This document shows positions 23,990-34,561 of a stretch of DNA of 64,000 nucleotides, piece after piece (the stretch's first letter is position 1; every line of letters begins with the position of its first letter). The stretch covers positions 1-64,000 of the forward strand of contig JARXAM010000023.1 in assembly GCA_029865845.1 (NCBI GenBank), written 5' to 3'. A program made the position numbers and the translations under genes. The DNA is from Rhodoferax sp. (lineage in GTDB: Bacteria > Pseudomonadota > Gammaproteobacteria > Burkholderiales > Burkholderiaceae_C). Under the pieces are notes generated by a model that was not told where the DNA came from, ran no database searches, and saw only the letters and a program-made list of their open reading frames with translations.

Positions 23990-26953
23990 TCAACCCAGGT
24001 GCTTGCCCGCAATGCCGGCCAGTTCAAACATGGTGACTTGCGGCTTGCCAAACACCGCGAGCAGCTTGGCATCGGCGTTGATGCTGCGCTTGTCGTTGGC
24101 ATCTTGCAGGCCGTTGGCCTTGATGTAGTCCCACAGCTTTTTAATGACCTGCGGGCGCGCAATGGGCTCGGCCCCGATCACGGCGGCCAGCGCCGCACTG
24201 GGCTGCTTGCCGCTGGCGGCGGTGGTTTTGCGCGGGGCTTTGGGCTTGGCTTCCTTGACGGCAGCGGCCTTTTTTGCGGGGGCCTTTTTGGCTGCCGCAC
24301 CGGTAGCGCCTGCGCGGGCCGTGCCGGTTTTTGCGGGGGCCGCCGCGCTTGCAGCCGCTTTGTGGGCGGGCTTGCGGGGCGGGAACTTGGAGGGGGCAAA
24401 CTCAAAGTTCACTTTGCCCGCCTCGGCATCCCAGGCCAGCATGGCCTTGAAGGCACGGCGGGTGCGCATGGAGACAAACTTCTCCAGCATGTCGGTTTTG
24501 CCGGTGGCCAGCAGCTTTTGCATTTGCTCGCGCTCGATGGGTTGCTGCAGGATGATTTGGCCGCTCTTGAAGTCGCAGCTCGGGGTGGGCTGGGCATTGG
24601 TGGGCACCGACTTTTCGCACACATAGTTCTTGCCGTGCTCGAACACATGGCCGCCGCACTTGGGGCAGGCGCCCAGCGCGGTTTGCGCGCTGAAGTCGAT
24701 GATCTCGCCGTCTTCCTCGCCCGCCTTGTCGTCGCCGAAGTCGAACTCCAGCTTGTAGTTCTTGGTTTCTTCGTCCCACTTGAGGACCATCTCGGCCACA
24801 AAGGGCCAGCCGGCCTTGGAGCGAAAGCCGTCCAGCGGGCCGATGTGCTTGTCCTTTAGGAACTGCTCCACCTCCGCCAGTTCGAAGGTGCGGCCCGCAG
24901 GCGACTTGCCGAACGAGAAGCCGCAGCCGTCGCTGTGTCCATCCGGCCCCGTGCACGTGTAGCGGCGGTAGTTTTCTTTCACGATGCCGCCGCAGTGGGG
25001 GCAGGGCGCGGCCAAGGTGGCGTAGTCGCCAGGGATGGTGTCGCGGTCGTATTCCTTGGCCTTCTTGACCATGTGCTCGGTCATGGCGGCAATCTCCGCC
25101 ATGAACTTCTCGCGGCTGAGCTTGCCCTGTTCCATCTGGGCGAGCTTGTATTCCCACTCACCGGTCAGCTCGGCCTTGGTCAGTTCTTGCACGTCCAGCC
25201 CGCGCAAGAGCGTCATGAGCTGGAAAGACTTGGCGGTGGGAATCAGCTCGCGGCCTTCGCGCAGCATGTACTTTTCGGCAATCAGCCCTTCGATGATGCT
25301 GGAGCGGGTGGCCGGTGTGCCCAAGCCCTTCTCTTGCATGGCTTCGCGCAGCCCGTCGTCTTCCACCGTTTTGCCCGCACCTTCCATGGCGCCGAGCAAG
25401 GTGGCTTCGGAGTAGCGTGCCGGGGGTTTGGTCTTGAGGCCTTTGACTTCCACCGTCTCGCCGCGCACCTTTTCGTTGGGGGCCACGGGCACCAGGTTCT
25501 GGCCCTTGTCGCCGTCTTTGGCATCTTCTACTTCGGCGGCGGCTTCTTTGCCATAGATGGCCAACCAGCCCGGCTTGACCAGCACCTTGCCTTCGGTTTT
25601 GAAGGTGTGCTGGGCAGCCGTGGTGATGCGGGTGGTCACTTGGTATTCGGCACTGGGGAAAAACACCGCCATAAAGCGGCGCACCACCAGGTCGTACAGT
25701 TTTTGCTCTGCCTCACTCAGGCCGCTAGGCGCTTGCAGGGTGGGGATGATGGCAAAGTGGTCTGACACTTTGGCGTTGTCAAACACGCGCTTGGTGGGTT
25801 TGATGTAGTTGCCGTTCAAGGCGGTCAGTGCGTGCGGTGCCAAGTGGCGCATGCCGCTGTCGGCCAGCATCTCAAAGGTTTGCTTGACCACCGGAACATA
25901 GTCTTCGGGCAGGTTGCGCGAATCGGTACGCGGGTAGGTCAGGGCCTTGTGGCGTTCGTACAGGCTTTGCGCAATCTGCAAGGTGGTCTTGGCGGAAAAG
26001 CCAAACTTGCCGTTGGCCTCGCGCTGCAGGCTGGTCAGGTCAAACAGCAGGGGCGACGCTTGGGTGGTGGGCTTGCTTTCTTCCGTCACCGTGGCTTGCT
26101 GGCCGCGCACGGCGTCTGCAATGGCTGTGGCTTCGGCCAAGGACCAGACGCGGTCGGCCTTTTTTTCAGCGTCGTCGGCGTCTTTCTTGTGTGCGGGGTT
26201 GAACCACTTGGCGGGGTATTCCCCGGCCTGCGCGGCGAAGGTGGCGTGCACTTCCCAGTAGTCACGGCTTACAAACTTGCGGATCAGCTCTTCGCGCTCC
26301 ACCACCACACTCAGGGTGGGCGTTTGGACCCGGCCCACCGTGGTCAGGAAGAAACCGCCGTCGCGGCTGTTGAACGCCGTCATGGCGCGGGTGCCGTTGA
26401 TGCCCACCAGCCAGTCGGCCTCCGAGCGGCAGCGGGCGGCGTCTGCCAGTGGCTGCATTTGGGCGTTGCTGCGCAGGTGCTCAAAGCCATCGCGAATGGC
26501 CTGCGGCGTCATGGACTGCAGCCACAGCCGCGACACGGGCTTGCCCAGCGGCTTGGCACCACCGGCGTACTGTTCGATCAGGCGAAAGATCAGCTCCCCT
26601 TCGCGGCCCGCGTCACAGGCGTTGATCAGCTTGTCCACGTCTTTGCGCTTGGCCAGCTTGACCACGGCGTTCAAGCGCGTCTTGGTCTTGTCCACGGGTT
26701 TGAGGTCAAAGTGCGGCGGGATCACGGGCAGGTGCGCAAAACTCCATTTGCCGCGCTTGACGTCAAACTCCTCGGGCGCCTGGATCTCCACCAAGTGGCC
26801 CACGGCACTGGAGACCACATAGGTGTCGCTCTCAAAGTATTCGTCGTGTTTCTCGAACTTGCCAGCCACCGGTGTGAGCGCACGCACGATGTCTTGGGCG
26901 ACCGACGGCTTTTCCGCAATAACCAATGTTTTGTTGAAAACGGTGTTTTTCAT
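23990..26953 (-). CDS. topB: DNA topoisomerase III with C-terminal H1-like linker and SWIB domain
   Basis: A 987-residue type IA topoisomerase. Toprim domain at the start (LVIAEKPSVAQDIV), catalytic Tyr in ALTYPRTDSRN, topo-III body to about residue 640, then zinc-ribbon-like modules with CPHCGG and CPKCGG. Two additions follow: residues about 859-915 are a Lys/Ala/Pro linker like histone H1 (AAAKKAPAKKAAAVKEAKPK), and 916-987 are a SWIB/MDM2 domain (ARPQVIKKLWDYIKANGLQD). It relaxes and decatenates DNA. ATG 26951-26953 begins at the conserved N terminus; the frame open upstream is not coding. Divergent from the SET gene. Confidence 0.93.
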   Translation of the reverse strand: MKNTVFNKTLVIAEKPSVAQDIVRALTPVAGKFEKHDEYFESDTYVVSSAVGHLVEIQAPEEFDVKRGKWSFAHLPVIPPHFDLKPVDKTKTRLNAVVKLAKRKDVDKLINACDAGREGELIFRLIEQYAGGAKPLGKPVSRLWLQSMTPQAIRDGFEHLRSNAQMQPLADAARCRSEADWLVGINGTRAMTAFNSRDGGFFLTTVGRVQTPTLSVVVEREELIRKFVSRDYWEVHATFAAQAGEYPAKWFNPAHKKDADDAEKKADRVWSLAEATAIADAVRGQQATVTEESKPTTQASPLLFDLTSLQREANGKFGFSAKTTLQIAQSLYERHKALTYPRTDSRNLPEDYVPVVKQTFEMLADSGMRHLAPHALTALNGNYIKPTKRVFDNAKVSDHFAIIPTLQAPSGLSEAEQKLYDLVVRRFMAVFFPSAEYQVTTRITTAAQHTFKTEGKVLVKPGWLAIYGKEAAAEVEDAKDGDKGQNLVPVAPNEKVRGETVEVKGLKTKPPARYSEATLLGAMEGAGKTVEDDGLREAMQEKGLGTPATRSSIIEGLIAEKYMLREGRELIPTAKSFQLMTLLRGLDVQELTKAELTGEWEYKLAQMEQGKLSREKFMAEIAAMTEHMVKKAKEYDRDTIPGDYATLAAPCPHCGGIVKENYRRYTCTGPDGHSDGCGFSFGKSPAGRTFELAEVEQFLKDKHIGPLDGFRSKAGWPFVAEMVLKWDEETKNYKLEFDFGDDKAGEEDGEIIDFSAQTALGACPKCGGHVFEHGKNYVCEKSVPTNAQPTPSCDFKSGQIILQQPIEREQMQKLLATGKTDMLEKFVSMRTRRAFKAMLAWDAEAGKVNFEFAPSKFPPRKPAHKAAASAAAPAKTGTARAGATGAAAKKAPAKKAAAVKEAKPKAPRKTTAASGKQPSAALAAVIGAEPIARPQVIKKLWDYIKANGLQDANDKRSINADAKLLAVFGKPQVTMFELAGIAGKHLG

Positions 26954-27055
26954 CTGACTACAATCCGGTTCTCGCGTGCGCGCAGGCGCGCGCTTGCACA
27001 CGCAGGCACGCACCCATGCGCGCCCATACGATTCACCATACCAAATTTTCCTCCG

Positions 27056-27547
27056 GTGGCAAAAACCATAGCAAAAACCTCTGCCAGTGCCTCTCCACTG
27101 AACGGGCGACGTATCCAAACCCGGCGCTCTGGGGTACATGGCAAAGGGGTGTTTGCACTGCAAGATATCGCCGAGGGTGAAACCATCATTGAGTATGTGG
27201 GCGAGGTCATCAGTTGGCAGGAGGCGCAAGACCGCCACCCCCACGACCCGCAGGACCCGAACCACACCTTCTATTTTTCGCTGGAAAACGGCCAGGTCAT
27301 TGATGCGCTGTACGGCGGCAACTCGTCGCGCTGGATCAACCACTCATGCGACGGCAACTGCGTGGCCGATGAGGAAGACGGGCGGGTGTTCATCAAGGCC
27401 TTGCGCAACATCCGCGCCGGTGAAGAACTCAACTACGACTACGGCCTCATTCTGGAAGAGCGTTACACCGCCAAACTCAAGGCCGAGTACCCCTGCTGGT
27501 GCGGCAGCGCCCAGTGCCGCGGCACGCTCTTGGCCCCCAAGCGATGA
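27056..27547 (+). CDS. SET-domain protein (lysine methyltransferase type)
   Basis: A 163-residue protein that is almost entirely a SET domain: RRSGVHGKGVFALQDIAEGE, EYVGEVIS, the pseudoknot SRWINHSCDGNC, GEELNYDYGLI, and a post-SET zinc site CWCGSAQC. It should transfer methyl from SAM to a protein lysine. GTG 27056 is the most reasonable start (AKTIAKTS ...); no ribosome site is obvious. Its stop overlaps the birA start (ATGA). It lies 102 bp from the divergent topB gene, whose product has a lysine-rich H1-like tail and is a candidate substrate by position only. Confidence 0.88.
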   Translation: MAKTIAKTSASASPLNGRRIQTRRSGVHGKGVFALQDIAEGETIIEYVGEVISWQEAQDRHPHDPQDPNHTFYFSLENGQVIDALYGGNSSRWINHSCDGNCVADEEDGRVFIKALRNIRAGEELNYDYGLILEERYTAKLKAEYPCWCGSAQCRGTLLAPKR

Positions 27548-28323
27548 GCATGCGCTGGCCGGCAGAAGCGATATGGGAAGAGGCGGTGGCCCTGTACCCG
27601 GCCTTTAGCGTAGAGATCCTTCCCCAGGTCGATTCCACCAACTCCGAGCTGATGCGTCGCGCCCGCGCCGGGCAGACCGACCCGGTGTTGCTGGTGGCCG
27701 AGCGCCAGATTGCCGGGCGAGGACGTTTGGGCCGGGACTGGAATAGCGACCGCCAAGGCCAGGGCGGCACCCTGACGTTCTCCTTGGGCCTGCCCCTGCA
27801 GCCGCAAGACTGGTCGGGCTTGTCGCTGGCCGTGGGGTTGTCGGTGGTGGACAGCCTGCACCCGGACTTGCAACTCAAATGGCCCAACGACGTGTGGTGG
27901 CGAGGCCGCAAGCTCGCAGGCATCCTGACCGAAACCGCCAGTGCGGGGGCATTGCGCTATGCGGTGATGGGCGTGGGCATCAACATTGCGCCCCAAGCGG
28001 CCGATGGTTTGCGCACGCCGCCTGCGGCCTTGCAAGAGCTTTTGCCCGATGCCCAAGCACCCGCCGTGTTGCAGCGTGTGGTGGGCCCGCTGTTGCGCGC
28101 CGTGCGGGCCTTTGAGGCGCAGGGCTTTGCCCCCTTGCGCGAGCGCTTCCAAGCGCGTGACCTGTTGCGCGGCCAGGCCGTAGTGTGTACCGACGGCACC
28201 GAAGGTATTGCGCAGGGCGTGGACCCCAGCGGGGCCCTCGTGGTGGATACCCCAGCGCGACGGGTCTGCATCCACAGTGCAGAGGTGAGTGTGCGCCCCG
28301 CAGTGTGTGCCGCAGGAGGATGA
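27544..28323 (+). CDS. birA: Biotin-[acetyl-CoA-carboxylase] ligase
   Basis: A 259-residue biotin protein ligase lacking the N-terminal DNA-binding domain of E. coli BirA. The active-site loop GRGRLGRDWNS, LKWPNDVWW and GVGINI are intact, as is a C-terminal SH3-like part (VVCTDGTEGIAQGVDPSGAL). It biotinylates the carboxyl-carrier protein of acetyl-CoA carboxylase. Overlaps of 4 bp on both sides couple it to the SET gene upstream and to the SPOR gene start region downstream. Confidence 0.95.
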   Translation: MSMRWPAEAIWEEAVALYPAFSVEILPQVDSTNSELMRRARAGQTDPVLLVAERQIAGRGRLGRDWNSDRQGQGGTLTFSLGLPLQPQDWSGLSLAVGLSVVDSLHPDLQLKWPNDVWWRGRKLAGILTETASAGALRYAVMGVGINIAPQAADGLRTPPAALQELLPDAQAPAVLQRVVGPLLRAVRAFEAQGFAPLRERFQARDLLRGQAVVCTDGTEGIAQGVDPSGALVVDTPARRVCIHSAEVSVRPAVCAAGG

Positions 28324-28328
28324 CAGCC

Positions 28329-28985
28329 ATGATGCGACTCTTGGTATTGGTGCTGCTACTGGCCAATGGTGCCTACTTCGCGTGGTCGCATGACTACTTG
28401 CGCGCATATGGCCTGGGGCCCGCCGTGCCCAATGAACCGCAGCGCTTGGCCCAACAGGTTAAGCCTGAGGCCATTGTGTTGCTGAGCCCTCAGGAGTTGG
28501 CTGCTGTGGAGGCCCGCATCAAGGCCGACGCCCTGCCCAAAGAATGCCTGCAAGCGGGCCCCTGGGACGAGGCGCAAGCGGCCCTGGTGCGCAAAGCGCT
28601 GGCTGCGTGGCCAGCGGACAGTTGGCGCTTGGACGTGGTGCAAGAGCCCGCGCGCTGGATCGTGTACATGGGCCAGTTTGCCAACCGAAACGTGCAAGCA
28701 CGAAAGCAAGCCGAGCTTGCCCGCATGCGCATTGATGCCACCCCTGTTTCCGCCGAGGCCTTGCAGCCCGGCCTCACCCTGGGGCATGCAGAGTCAGAGG
28801 GCGCGGCCCAGGCGCAATTGGCAAACCTAGAGAAAAAGGGTATCCGCAAGGCCAAGGTGGTAATGGAGCGCGATGCCGTGGACCGTTACCAACTCCGCTT
28901 GCCCGCAGTTACCGAGGCGGTTCGCAGTGCCCTGCCCGAGCTCAAGAGTGCCATGGCGGGCCGCACGTTCAAGCCCTGCAACTAG
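28329..28985 (+). CDS. SPOR-domain protein, membrane anchored
   Basis: A 218-residue protein with one N-terminal transmembrane segment (LLVLVLLLANGAYFAW), a periplasmic stretch and a SPOR-like domain near the end (RWIVYMGQFANRNVQARKQA ... MERDAVDRYQLRLP). SPOR domains bind denuded septal peptidoglycan. Start at ATG 28329: AGGAGGA at 28314-28320 is correctly spaced for it, while the earlier ATG at 28320 would sit on that site. Last gene of the SET-birA-SPOR unit. Confidence 0.85.
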   Translation: MMRLLVLVLLLANGAYFAWSHDYLRAYGLGPAVPNEPQRLAQQVKPEAIVLLSPQELAAVEARIKADALPKECLQAGPWDEAQAALVRKALAAWPADSWRLDVVQEPARWIVYMGQFANRNVQARKQAELARMRIDATPVSAEALQPGLTLGHAESEGAAQAQLANLEKKGIRKAKVVMERDAVDRYQLRLPAVTEAVRSALPELKSAMAGRTFKPCN

Positions 28986-28989
28986 GGGG

Positions 28990-30435
28990 CTAGGTCCGGT
29001 CGGCGATGCGGGAAAACCGCAAGGTAAAGGTGGTGCCGGGCGGCACCTGGCCGGGCCGGTGGTCTTCGACACTGATTTCCGCATGGTGCTGGCCCGCAAT
29101 TTCCTGCACGATGGGCAAGCCCAGGCCCGAGCCATCGGCTTCGTTGCCCAGCGCGCGGTAAAAAGGCTGGAACACCAGCGATCGTTCTGCGGCGGGGATA
29201 CCCGGGCCGTTGTCTTCTACCTGCAGCACCAAGGCACCACTGAACGGGTCGAGCAACACCCGCGCGGTAATGATGCCTGGGCGTGCCGTGGACGACGGTG
29301 TGTAGTTGATGGCGTTGTCCACCAGGTTGCGCACCATTTCCTTGAGCAAGGTAAGGTTGCCGGGGATGACGGTGCCTGGGTTGCCAGGCTCCACACCTTC
29401 ATACCCTAGGTCGATGGACTTCTCCAGGGCGCGGGGCACGCAATCGCGCACCACATCCATGGTGAGTTTGGCCAAATCGCAGGGTGTGTGGGCCAGTACC
29501 GTGCCACTGCTTTCCGCCCGTGCCAGCGCCAATAGCTGGTTGACGGTGTGGGTGGCCCGGATACTGGAGCGGCCTATCTGCCGCAGCGACTGCTTGAGTT
29601 CTTCCGCATTGGCCCCTTGGCGTTGTGCCAGGTCGGCTTGCATGCGCAAGCCCGCCAGGGGCGTTTTGAGCTGGTGCGCGGCATCGGCCAGAAAGCGCTT
29701 TTGCGTGGCAATGGAGTCTTTCAGCCGCATCAGCAGGTCATTGACGGATGCCACCAGCGGGGCCACCTCCATGGGCACGGCGTCCACTTCCAGGGCGCTC
29801 AGGTCGTCGGGCTTGCGTGCGCGTATGCGCTCTTCCAGCCGGTGCAAGGGTTTGATCGCCTGCACCAGTGCCAGCCACACCAGCAGCACCGCCAGCGGCA
29901 AGATGACAAACTGGGGAAGCATCACGCCTTTCACGATCTCGGTGGCCAAGAGCGAGCGCCTGTCCATGCTCTCGCCCACCTGCACCAGTGCAGGCCGTGC
30001 ATCGGGCAGGTCCAAGCGCACCCACAGATACGCCACCCGCAGATCGACGCCCTTGTAGTTGACTTCCCGCAGGCGGGTTTCCCCCATGGTCAGCCGCTCG
30101 TCGTCGGGAGGGGCGGGCAAATCTTTCAGCCCACCCAAGAGTTCCCCATGCGGCCCCAGCACTTGGTAGTACACCGACTCGGCATCATCTGTGCGCAGCA
30201 ACTCGCGTGCGGGCAGGGGCAGGCGGAATTGCGCCTTGTCGGCATGGACAGCGATGCGCTGGGCCAGCGCCCCGGCGTTGTATTCCAGCGCGCGGTCAAA
30301 GGGCTTGCCAGCGATGCCCTGTGCAACCAACCACGTCAGTACCAGACTCACCGGCCACAGCAGCAGCAAGGGCGTGAGCATCCAATCCAGAATTTCCCCA
30401 AACAGGCTGCGTTGCTCGCGCTGGAAGATTTTCAC
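28990..30435 (-). CDS. Sensor histidine kinase (TctE/QseC-like, 2CSK_N type)
   Basis: A 481-residue membrane kinase: TM1 (LTPLLLLWPVSLVLTWLVAQ), a periplasmic sensor of the 2CSK_N family, TM2 (FVILPLAVLLVWLALVQAI), HAMP, HisKA box FLADAAHQLKTPLAGLR with the phospho-His, N-box NLVDNAINY and G-boxes DNGPGIP and GSGLGLPI. It phosphorylates the regulator encoded 82 bp upstream in the same operon. GTG 30433-30435 is preceded by GGGAG; an in-frame GTG at 30475-30477 would add 14 residues. Related pairs respond to tricarboxylates or signals, but the ligand cannot be told here. Confidence 0.9.
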   Translation of the reverse strand: MKIFQREQRSLFGEILDWMLTPLLLLWPVSLVLTWLVAQGIAGKPFDRALEYNAGALAQRIAVHADKAQFRLPLPARELLRTDDAESVYYQVLGPHGELLGGLKDLPAPPDDERLTMGETRLREVNYKGVDLRVAYLWVRLDLPDARPALVQVGESMDRRSLLATEIVKGVMLPQFVILPLAVLLVWLALVQAIKPLHRLEERIRARKPDDLSALEVDAVPMEVAPLVASVNDLLMRLKDSIATQKRFLADAAHQLKTPLAGLRMQADLAQRQGANAEELKQSLRQIGRSSIRATHTVNQLLALARAESSGTVLAHTPCDLAKLTMDVVRDCVPRALEKSIDLGYEGVEPGNPGTVIPGNLTLLKEMVRNLVDNAINYTPSSTARPGIITARVLLDPFSGALVLQVEDNGPGIPAAERSLVFQPFYRALGNEADGSGLGLPIVQEIAGQHHAEISVEDHRPGQVPPGTTFTLRFSRIADRT

Positions 30436-30517
30436 GCTGCAACCGCTCCCCGTGCGCTCAAGGTCCCACAGGCGCACTCAGGCGTCTGCGGGGTGGTGTG
30501 CGCGGGCAAGGCCAGGC

Positions 30518-31192
30518 TCACACAGGAATCTTTTCAAGGCAGTACCCCAGTCCGCGCACGGTGGCGATGCGGATGGGGCCTTTTTCTATCTTTTTGCGCA
30601 GGCGGTGAATGTAGACCTCAATGGCGTTGTTGCTCACCTCTTCACCCCATTCGCACAGGCGCTCTACCAACTGGTCTTTGCTGACCAGTCGGCCCGCGCG
30701 TTGCAACAGCACTTCGAGCAGCCCGAGTTCGCGTGCCGAGAGCTCGACCATCTTGCCGTCGATGGTGGCTACCCGCCCGGCCTGGTCGTAGGTCAGTGGT
30801 CCGTGCTTGATGCTGCTGCTACTGGCCCCCATACCGCGGCGAACCAGGGCACGCACGCGGGCCTCAAGTTCTTGCAAGCTAAAGGGCTTGGCCATGTAGT
30901 CGTCGGCACCGTAGTCCAAGCCCCGGACCCGCTCGTCCACGCTGTCAGCCGCTGTCAGTATCAGCACCGGCAGCGCAGAGCCCCGGCTACGCAGCTTTTT
31001 CAGCACCTCCAATCCATGCATTTTGGGCAAGCCCAAGTCCAGGATCAGCAGGTCGAATTCGGTGTTGGTCATGAGTGCCGCATCGGCTTCGGTGCCACTG
31101 GCCACGTGGTCCACCGCAGCACCCGCGTTGCGCAGGGCGCGCAACAAGCCATCAGCGAGGACTTGGTCATCTTCAGCGATCAAAATGCGCAT
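30518..31192 (-). CDS. OmpR-family response regulator
   Basis: A 224-residue regulator: receiver domain with acidic pocket (AEDD), phospho-acceptor D52 in LILDLGLP, conserved LTAADSVDERVRGLDYGADD with the Lys in YMAKPF, and a C-terminal winged helix (LSARELGLLEVLLQRAGRLV ... NAIEVYIHRLRKKIE). Partner of the adjacent sensor kinase. ATG 31190-31192 follows GGAG by six bases; the frame extends upstream without coding character. Confidence 0.94.
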   Translation of the reverse strand: MRILIAEDDQVLADGLLRALRNAGAAVDHVASGTEADAALMTNTEFDLLILDLGLPKMHGLEVLKKLRSRGSALPVLILTAADSVDERVRGLDYGADDYMAKPFSLQELEARVRALVRRGMGASSSSIKHGPLTYDQAGRVATIDGKMVELSARELGLLEVLLQRAGRLVSKDQLVERLCEWGEEVSNNAIEVYIHRLRKKIEKGPIRIATVRGLGYCLEKIPV

Positions 31193-31288
31193 GTTTGTCT
31201 CCGTGCGGCGTGGCACTGTGTCCACTGGCCCGTCATTCTAGGCGCGTGCGGTGCGCACACCATCTGCTTTGGCCGCAGGGCATCACGC

Positions 31289-31765
31289 TCAGGGTTGTGC
31301 ATACGCCTCCAGCCCCAGCGCCATCACGGTGGCGACCGGCCCACCCACCGCCGCTTGTAGCTCCTCCTGGGCTTGCAAGACCGCATCTTGGTAGGCCTGC
31401 ACCCACGCCAGACCGGCGGGCGTGAAACGGATGCACCGCGCCCGCGCGTCCGCCGGGTCGTCCCCCCGCTCCACCATGCCCCACGCTTCGCATTGCGTGA
31501 CCAGCGTGGCCATGGCCTGTTTGGTCATGCCGGCCCGCGCGGCCAACGCTGTCAGGCGCGTGCCCTGTAGCTCCAGATGCCGGGTGATGTGGACGTGTGC
31601 CGCGCCCACTTGCCCGCGCGCCGCCAGGTTCGCCAAGCCCAGTGGCACTGCGGGGTGGCTGCCCATGAGTTGCAGTACCCGTGCGTCAAAACGCTCCAGC
31701 GCCAGGCGCAACCAGTGGCCTACATGGTTGGTGCGCCAGGTGTCGGGATGGGGGGCAGTCTGCAT
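31289..31765 (-). CDS. MarR-family transcriptional regulator
   Basis: A 158-residue winged-helix repressor. The recognition region LELQGTRLTALAARAGMTKQ then AMATLVTQCEAWGMVERGDD, with the wing DPADARARCIRFT, is typical of MarR. Ligand unknown. ATG 31763-31765 is used; a TTG at 31783 would add six residues. It is divergent from recA, with 141 bp between start codons holding the SOS box. Confidence 0.88.
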   Translation of the reverse strand: MQTAPHPDTWRTNHVGHWLRLALERFDARVLQLMGSHPAVPLGLANLAARGQVGAAHVHITRHLELQGTRLTALAARAGMTKQAMATLVTQCEAWGMVERGDDPADARARCIRFTPAGLAWVQAYQDAVLQAQEELQAAVGGPVATVMALGLEAYAQP

Positions 31766-31830
31766 GCCTAAATGGTAATGCAAACTGACTAAAAATGAGC
31801 TTGTGTGGCATCAAGTGCCGGCTTACATTA

Positions 31831-31846
31831 CTGTTCATGCATCCAG
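31831..31846 (+). promoter_or_regulatory. LexA (SOS) box upstream of recA
   Basis: CTG-N10-CAG (CTGTTCATGCATCCAG) preceded by TA matches the CTG-N10-CAG LexA consensus. It lies 61 bp upstream of the recA start codon. LexA repression and induction by DNA damage are expected. Confidence 0.75.
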
Positions 31847-31906
31847 CCTGTTGTTAATGCCAGATGCACACCTTTTTACCCACTGACCGCCACTGAGGAG
31901 ATGTCC

Positions 31907-33031
<1,125 letters not shown>

Positions 33032-33061
33032 TCACCTCGTCACGGTGGCTGGGCACCCAGC

Positions 33062-33577
33062 GTGGTGTGCCCGCCCAACGTGCCACGCACCGCCAAGCCT
33101 GGTTTTTTCGCATCGTCCGTGGCCACTACACCCCTGTCCCTGACTGCCCGCGCATTGCGCCTGCTCAGCACCCGCGAGCACTCGCGGGCGGAGCTAGAGC
33201 GCAAGCTGCAGCGCTTTGAAGAGGAGCCCGGAACACTGGCCCGGGCGCTGGACGCCCTGGCCGCCAAAGACTTCATCAACGACGACCGGGTGGTGGGCTC
33301 CGTGCTGTACCGCCGCGCGGGCAAGTTGGGTGCCGCCCGCATCAAGCAAGAGCTGCAAGCCAAGGGGCTAGCGCCCGAGGCCGTGTCAGAGGCCGTCGCC
33401 CAATTGCGCCACACAGAGCTGGAACGTGCGCGCGAGGTCTGGCGCAAAAAGTTTGGCACCCAGCCCCAAGACGCCGCAGAGCGCGCCCGACAAATGCGCT
33501 TTCTGGCCGGCCGAGGCTTCGGGGGCGACACCATCCACCGGGTGGTGTCCGGTGCAGACGACGACGGAGCTCTGTAG
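33062..33577 (+). CDS. recX: Regulatory protein RecX
   Basis: Up to 171 residues of a RecX protein, which caps or dissociates RecA filaments. Helical repeats are recognisable: ALRLLSTREHSRAELERKL, AKDFINDDRVVGSVLYRRAG and LAGRGFGGDTIHRVV. No ATG is available; GTG 33062 is taken, but GTG 33119 (giving 152 aa) starts closer to the conserved part. It lies 30 bp after recA beyond a hairpin without a U-run, an arrangement that lets a fraction of recA transcripts read through. Confidence 0.9.
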   Translation: MVCPPNVPRTAKPGFFASSVATTPLSLTARALRLLSTREHSRAELERKLQRFEEEPGTLARALDALAAKDFINDDRVVGSVLYRRAGKLGAARIKQELQAKGLAPEAVSEAVAQLRHTELERAREVWRKKFGTQPQDAAERARQMRFLAGRGFGGDTIHRVVSGADDDGAL

Positions 33578-33619
33578 CGCGTGGGGGCAGCGACCCGTGC
33601 AGTGGTGGAGCGTGGGGGC

Positions 33620-34561
33620 CTATCCGTGCAGGCCCAACATCAGCCGCAGGTTTTGCACCGCTGCACCACTGGCCCCCTTGCCCAGGTTGTCCAAGCGCGC
33701 TACCAGCACGGCGTGGGCAAAGCCGTCCGCCTGGGCGTCGTTGGCAAACACGCGCAACTCCAGCTTGTTGGTGTCGGCCAAGGCCACCGCATCCAGCTTG
33801 AGGTCGGGCGTCATGGGCTCCACGGTCACCCATTGGCTCCCTGCGTAGTGTGCGGCCAGCGCCTTGTGCAAGTCCTGCGCACTGGGTTGGCCGGGCAGCG
33901 TGTCCAGGTGCAACGGCAATTGCACCAACATGCCCTGAATAAAGTTGCCCACCGCAGGCACAAACAGCGGGCGGCGGCGCAGGCCGGTGTATTGCATGAT
34001 TTCGGGAATGTGCTTGTGCTTCAGGCCCAGCGCATACAGTTCAAAGGGTGGGGCCGTGCCTTGTTCAAAGGCCTCAATCATGGCGCGTCCACCGCCAGAG
34101 TAGCCGCTTACCGAAGGCAGGCACACGGCAAAGTCAGCAGGCAACAGGCCCGCATCCACCAACGGGCGAATCAGCGCAATCGCACCCGTGGCGTAGCAGC
34201 CGGGGTTGCTGACCCTGCGGGCCTGCGCCACCGCCTGGCGCTGGGTGGCGCACAGTTCGGGAAATCCGTACACCCACTGCGGGTCCACCCGGTGCGCGGT
34301 GGATGCATCGATGATGCGCGGGCCGGGTGTGCCGGTGTCCCGCTCCAGCGCGTCGATCATGGCCACGGTGTCTTTGGCCGCATCGTCGTGCAGGCACAAA
34401 ATCACCAAGTCTGCTTGGGCGATCAGGGCCCGCTTGGCGGACGGGTCTTTGCGCAACGCGGGGGCTATGCTGATGAGCTGTACCTCGGGCATCGTTTGCA
34501 AACGCTCCCGAATTTGCAGGCCGGTGGTACCCGCTTCGCCGTCAATAAAAATTTTTTTCAT
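33620..34561 (-). CDS. argC: N-acetyl-gamma-glutamyl-phosphate reductase
   Basis: A 313-residue ArgC of the shorter (type 2) class. An N-terminal NADPH-binding start [16 protein letters not shown], the catalytic Cys122 in [10 protein letters not shown], and [12 protein letters not shown] are present. It reduces N-acetylglutamyl phosphate to the semialdehyde in arginine synthesis. No other arg gene is near. ATG 34559-34561 begins at the conserved N terminus. Convergent with recX, divergent from sucC. Confidence 0.94.
   Translation of the reverse strand: MKKIFIDGEAGTTGLQIRERLQTMPEVQLISIAPALRKDPSAKRALIAQADLVILCLHDDAAKDTVAMIDALERDTGTPGPRIIDASTAHRVDPQWVYGFPELCATQRQAVAQARRVSNPGCYATGAIALIRPLVDAGLLPADFAVCLPSVSGYSGGGRAMIEAFEQGTAPPFELYALGLKHKHIPEIMQYTGLRRRPLFVPAVGNFIQGMLVQLPLHLDTLPGQPSAQDLHKALAAHYAGSQWVTVEPMTPDLKLDAVALADTNKLELRVFANDAQADGFAHAVLVARLDNLGKGASGAAVQNLRLMLGLHG

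Noticed and set aside
25832..27055. Upstream extension of the SET frame by more than 400 codons
   Set aside because: It is antisense to topB; SET homology begins only after about 27080, and GTG 27056 is a suitable start.
33048..33061. Hairpin between recA and recX as a terminator
   Set aside because: The stem is perfect but the loop is two bases and no T-run follows; it is at most a partial barrier.
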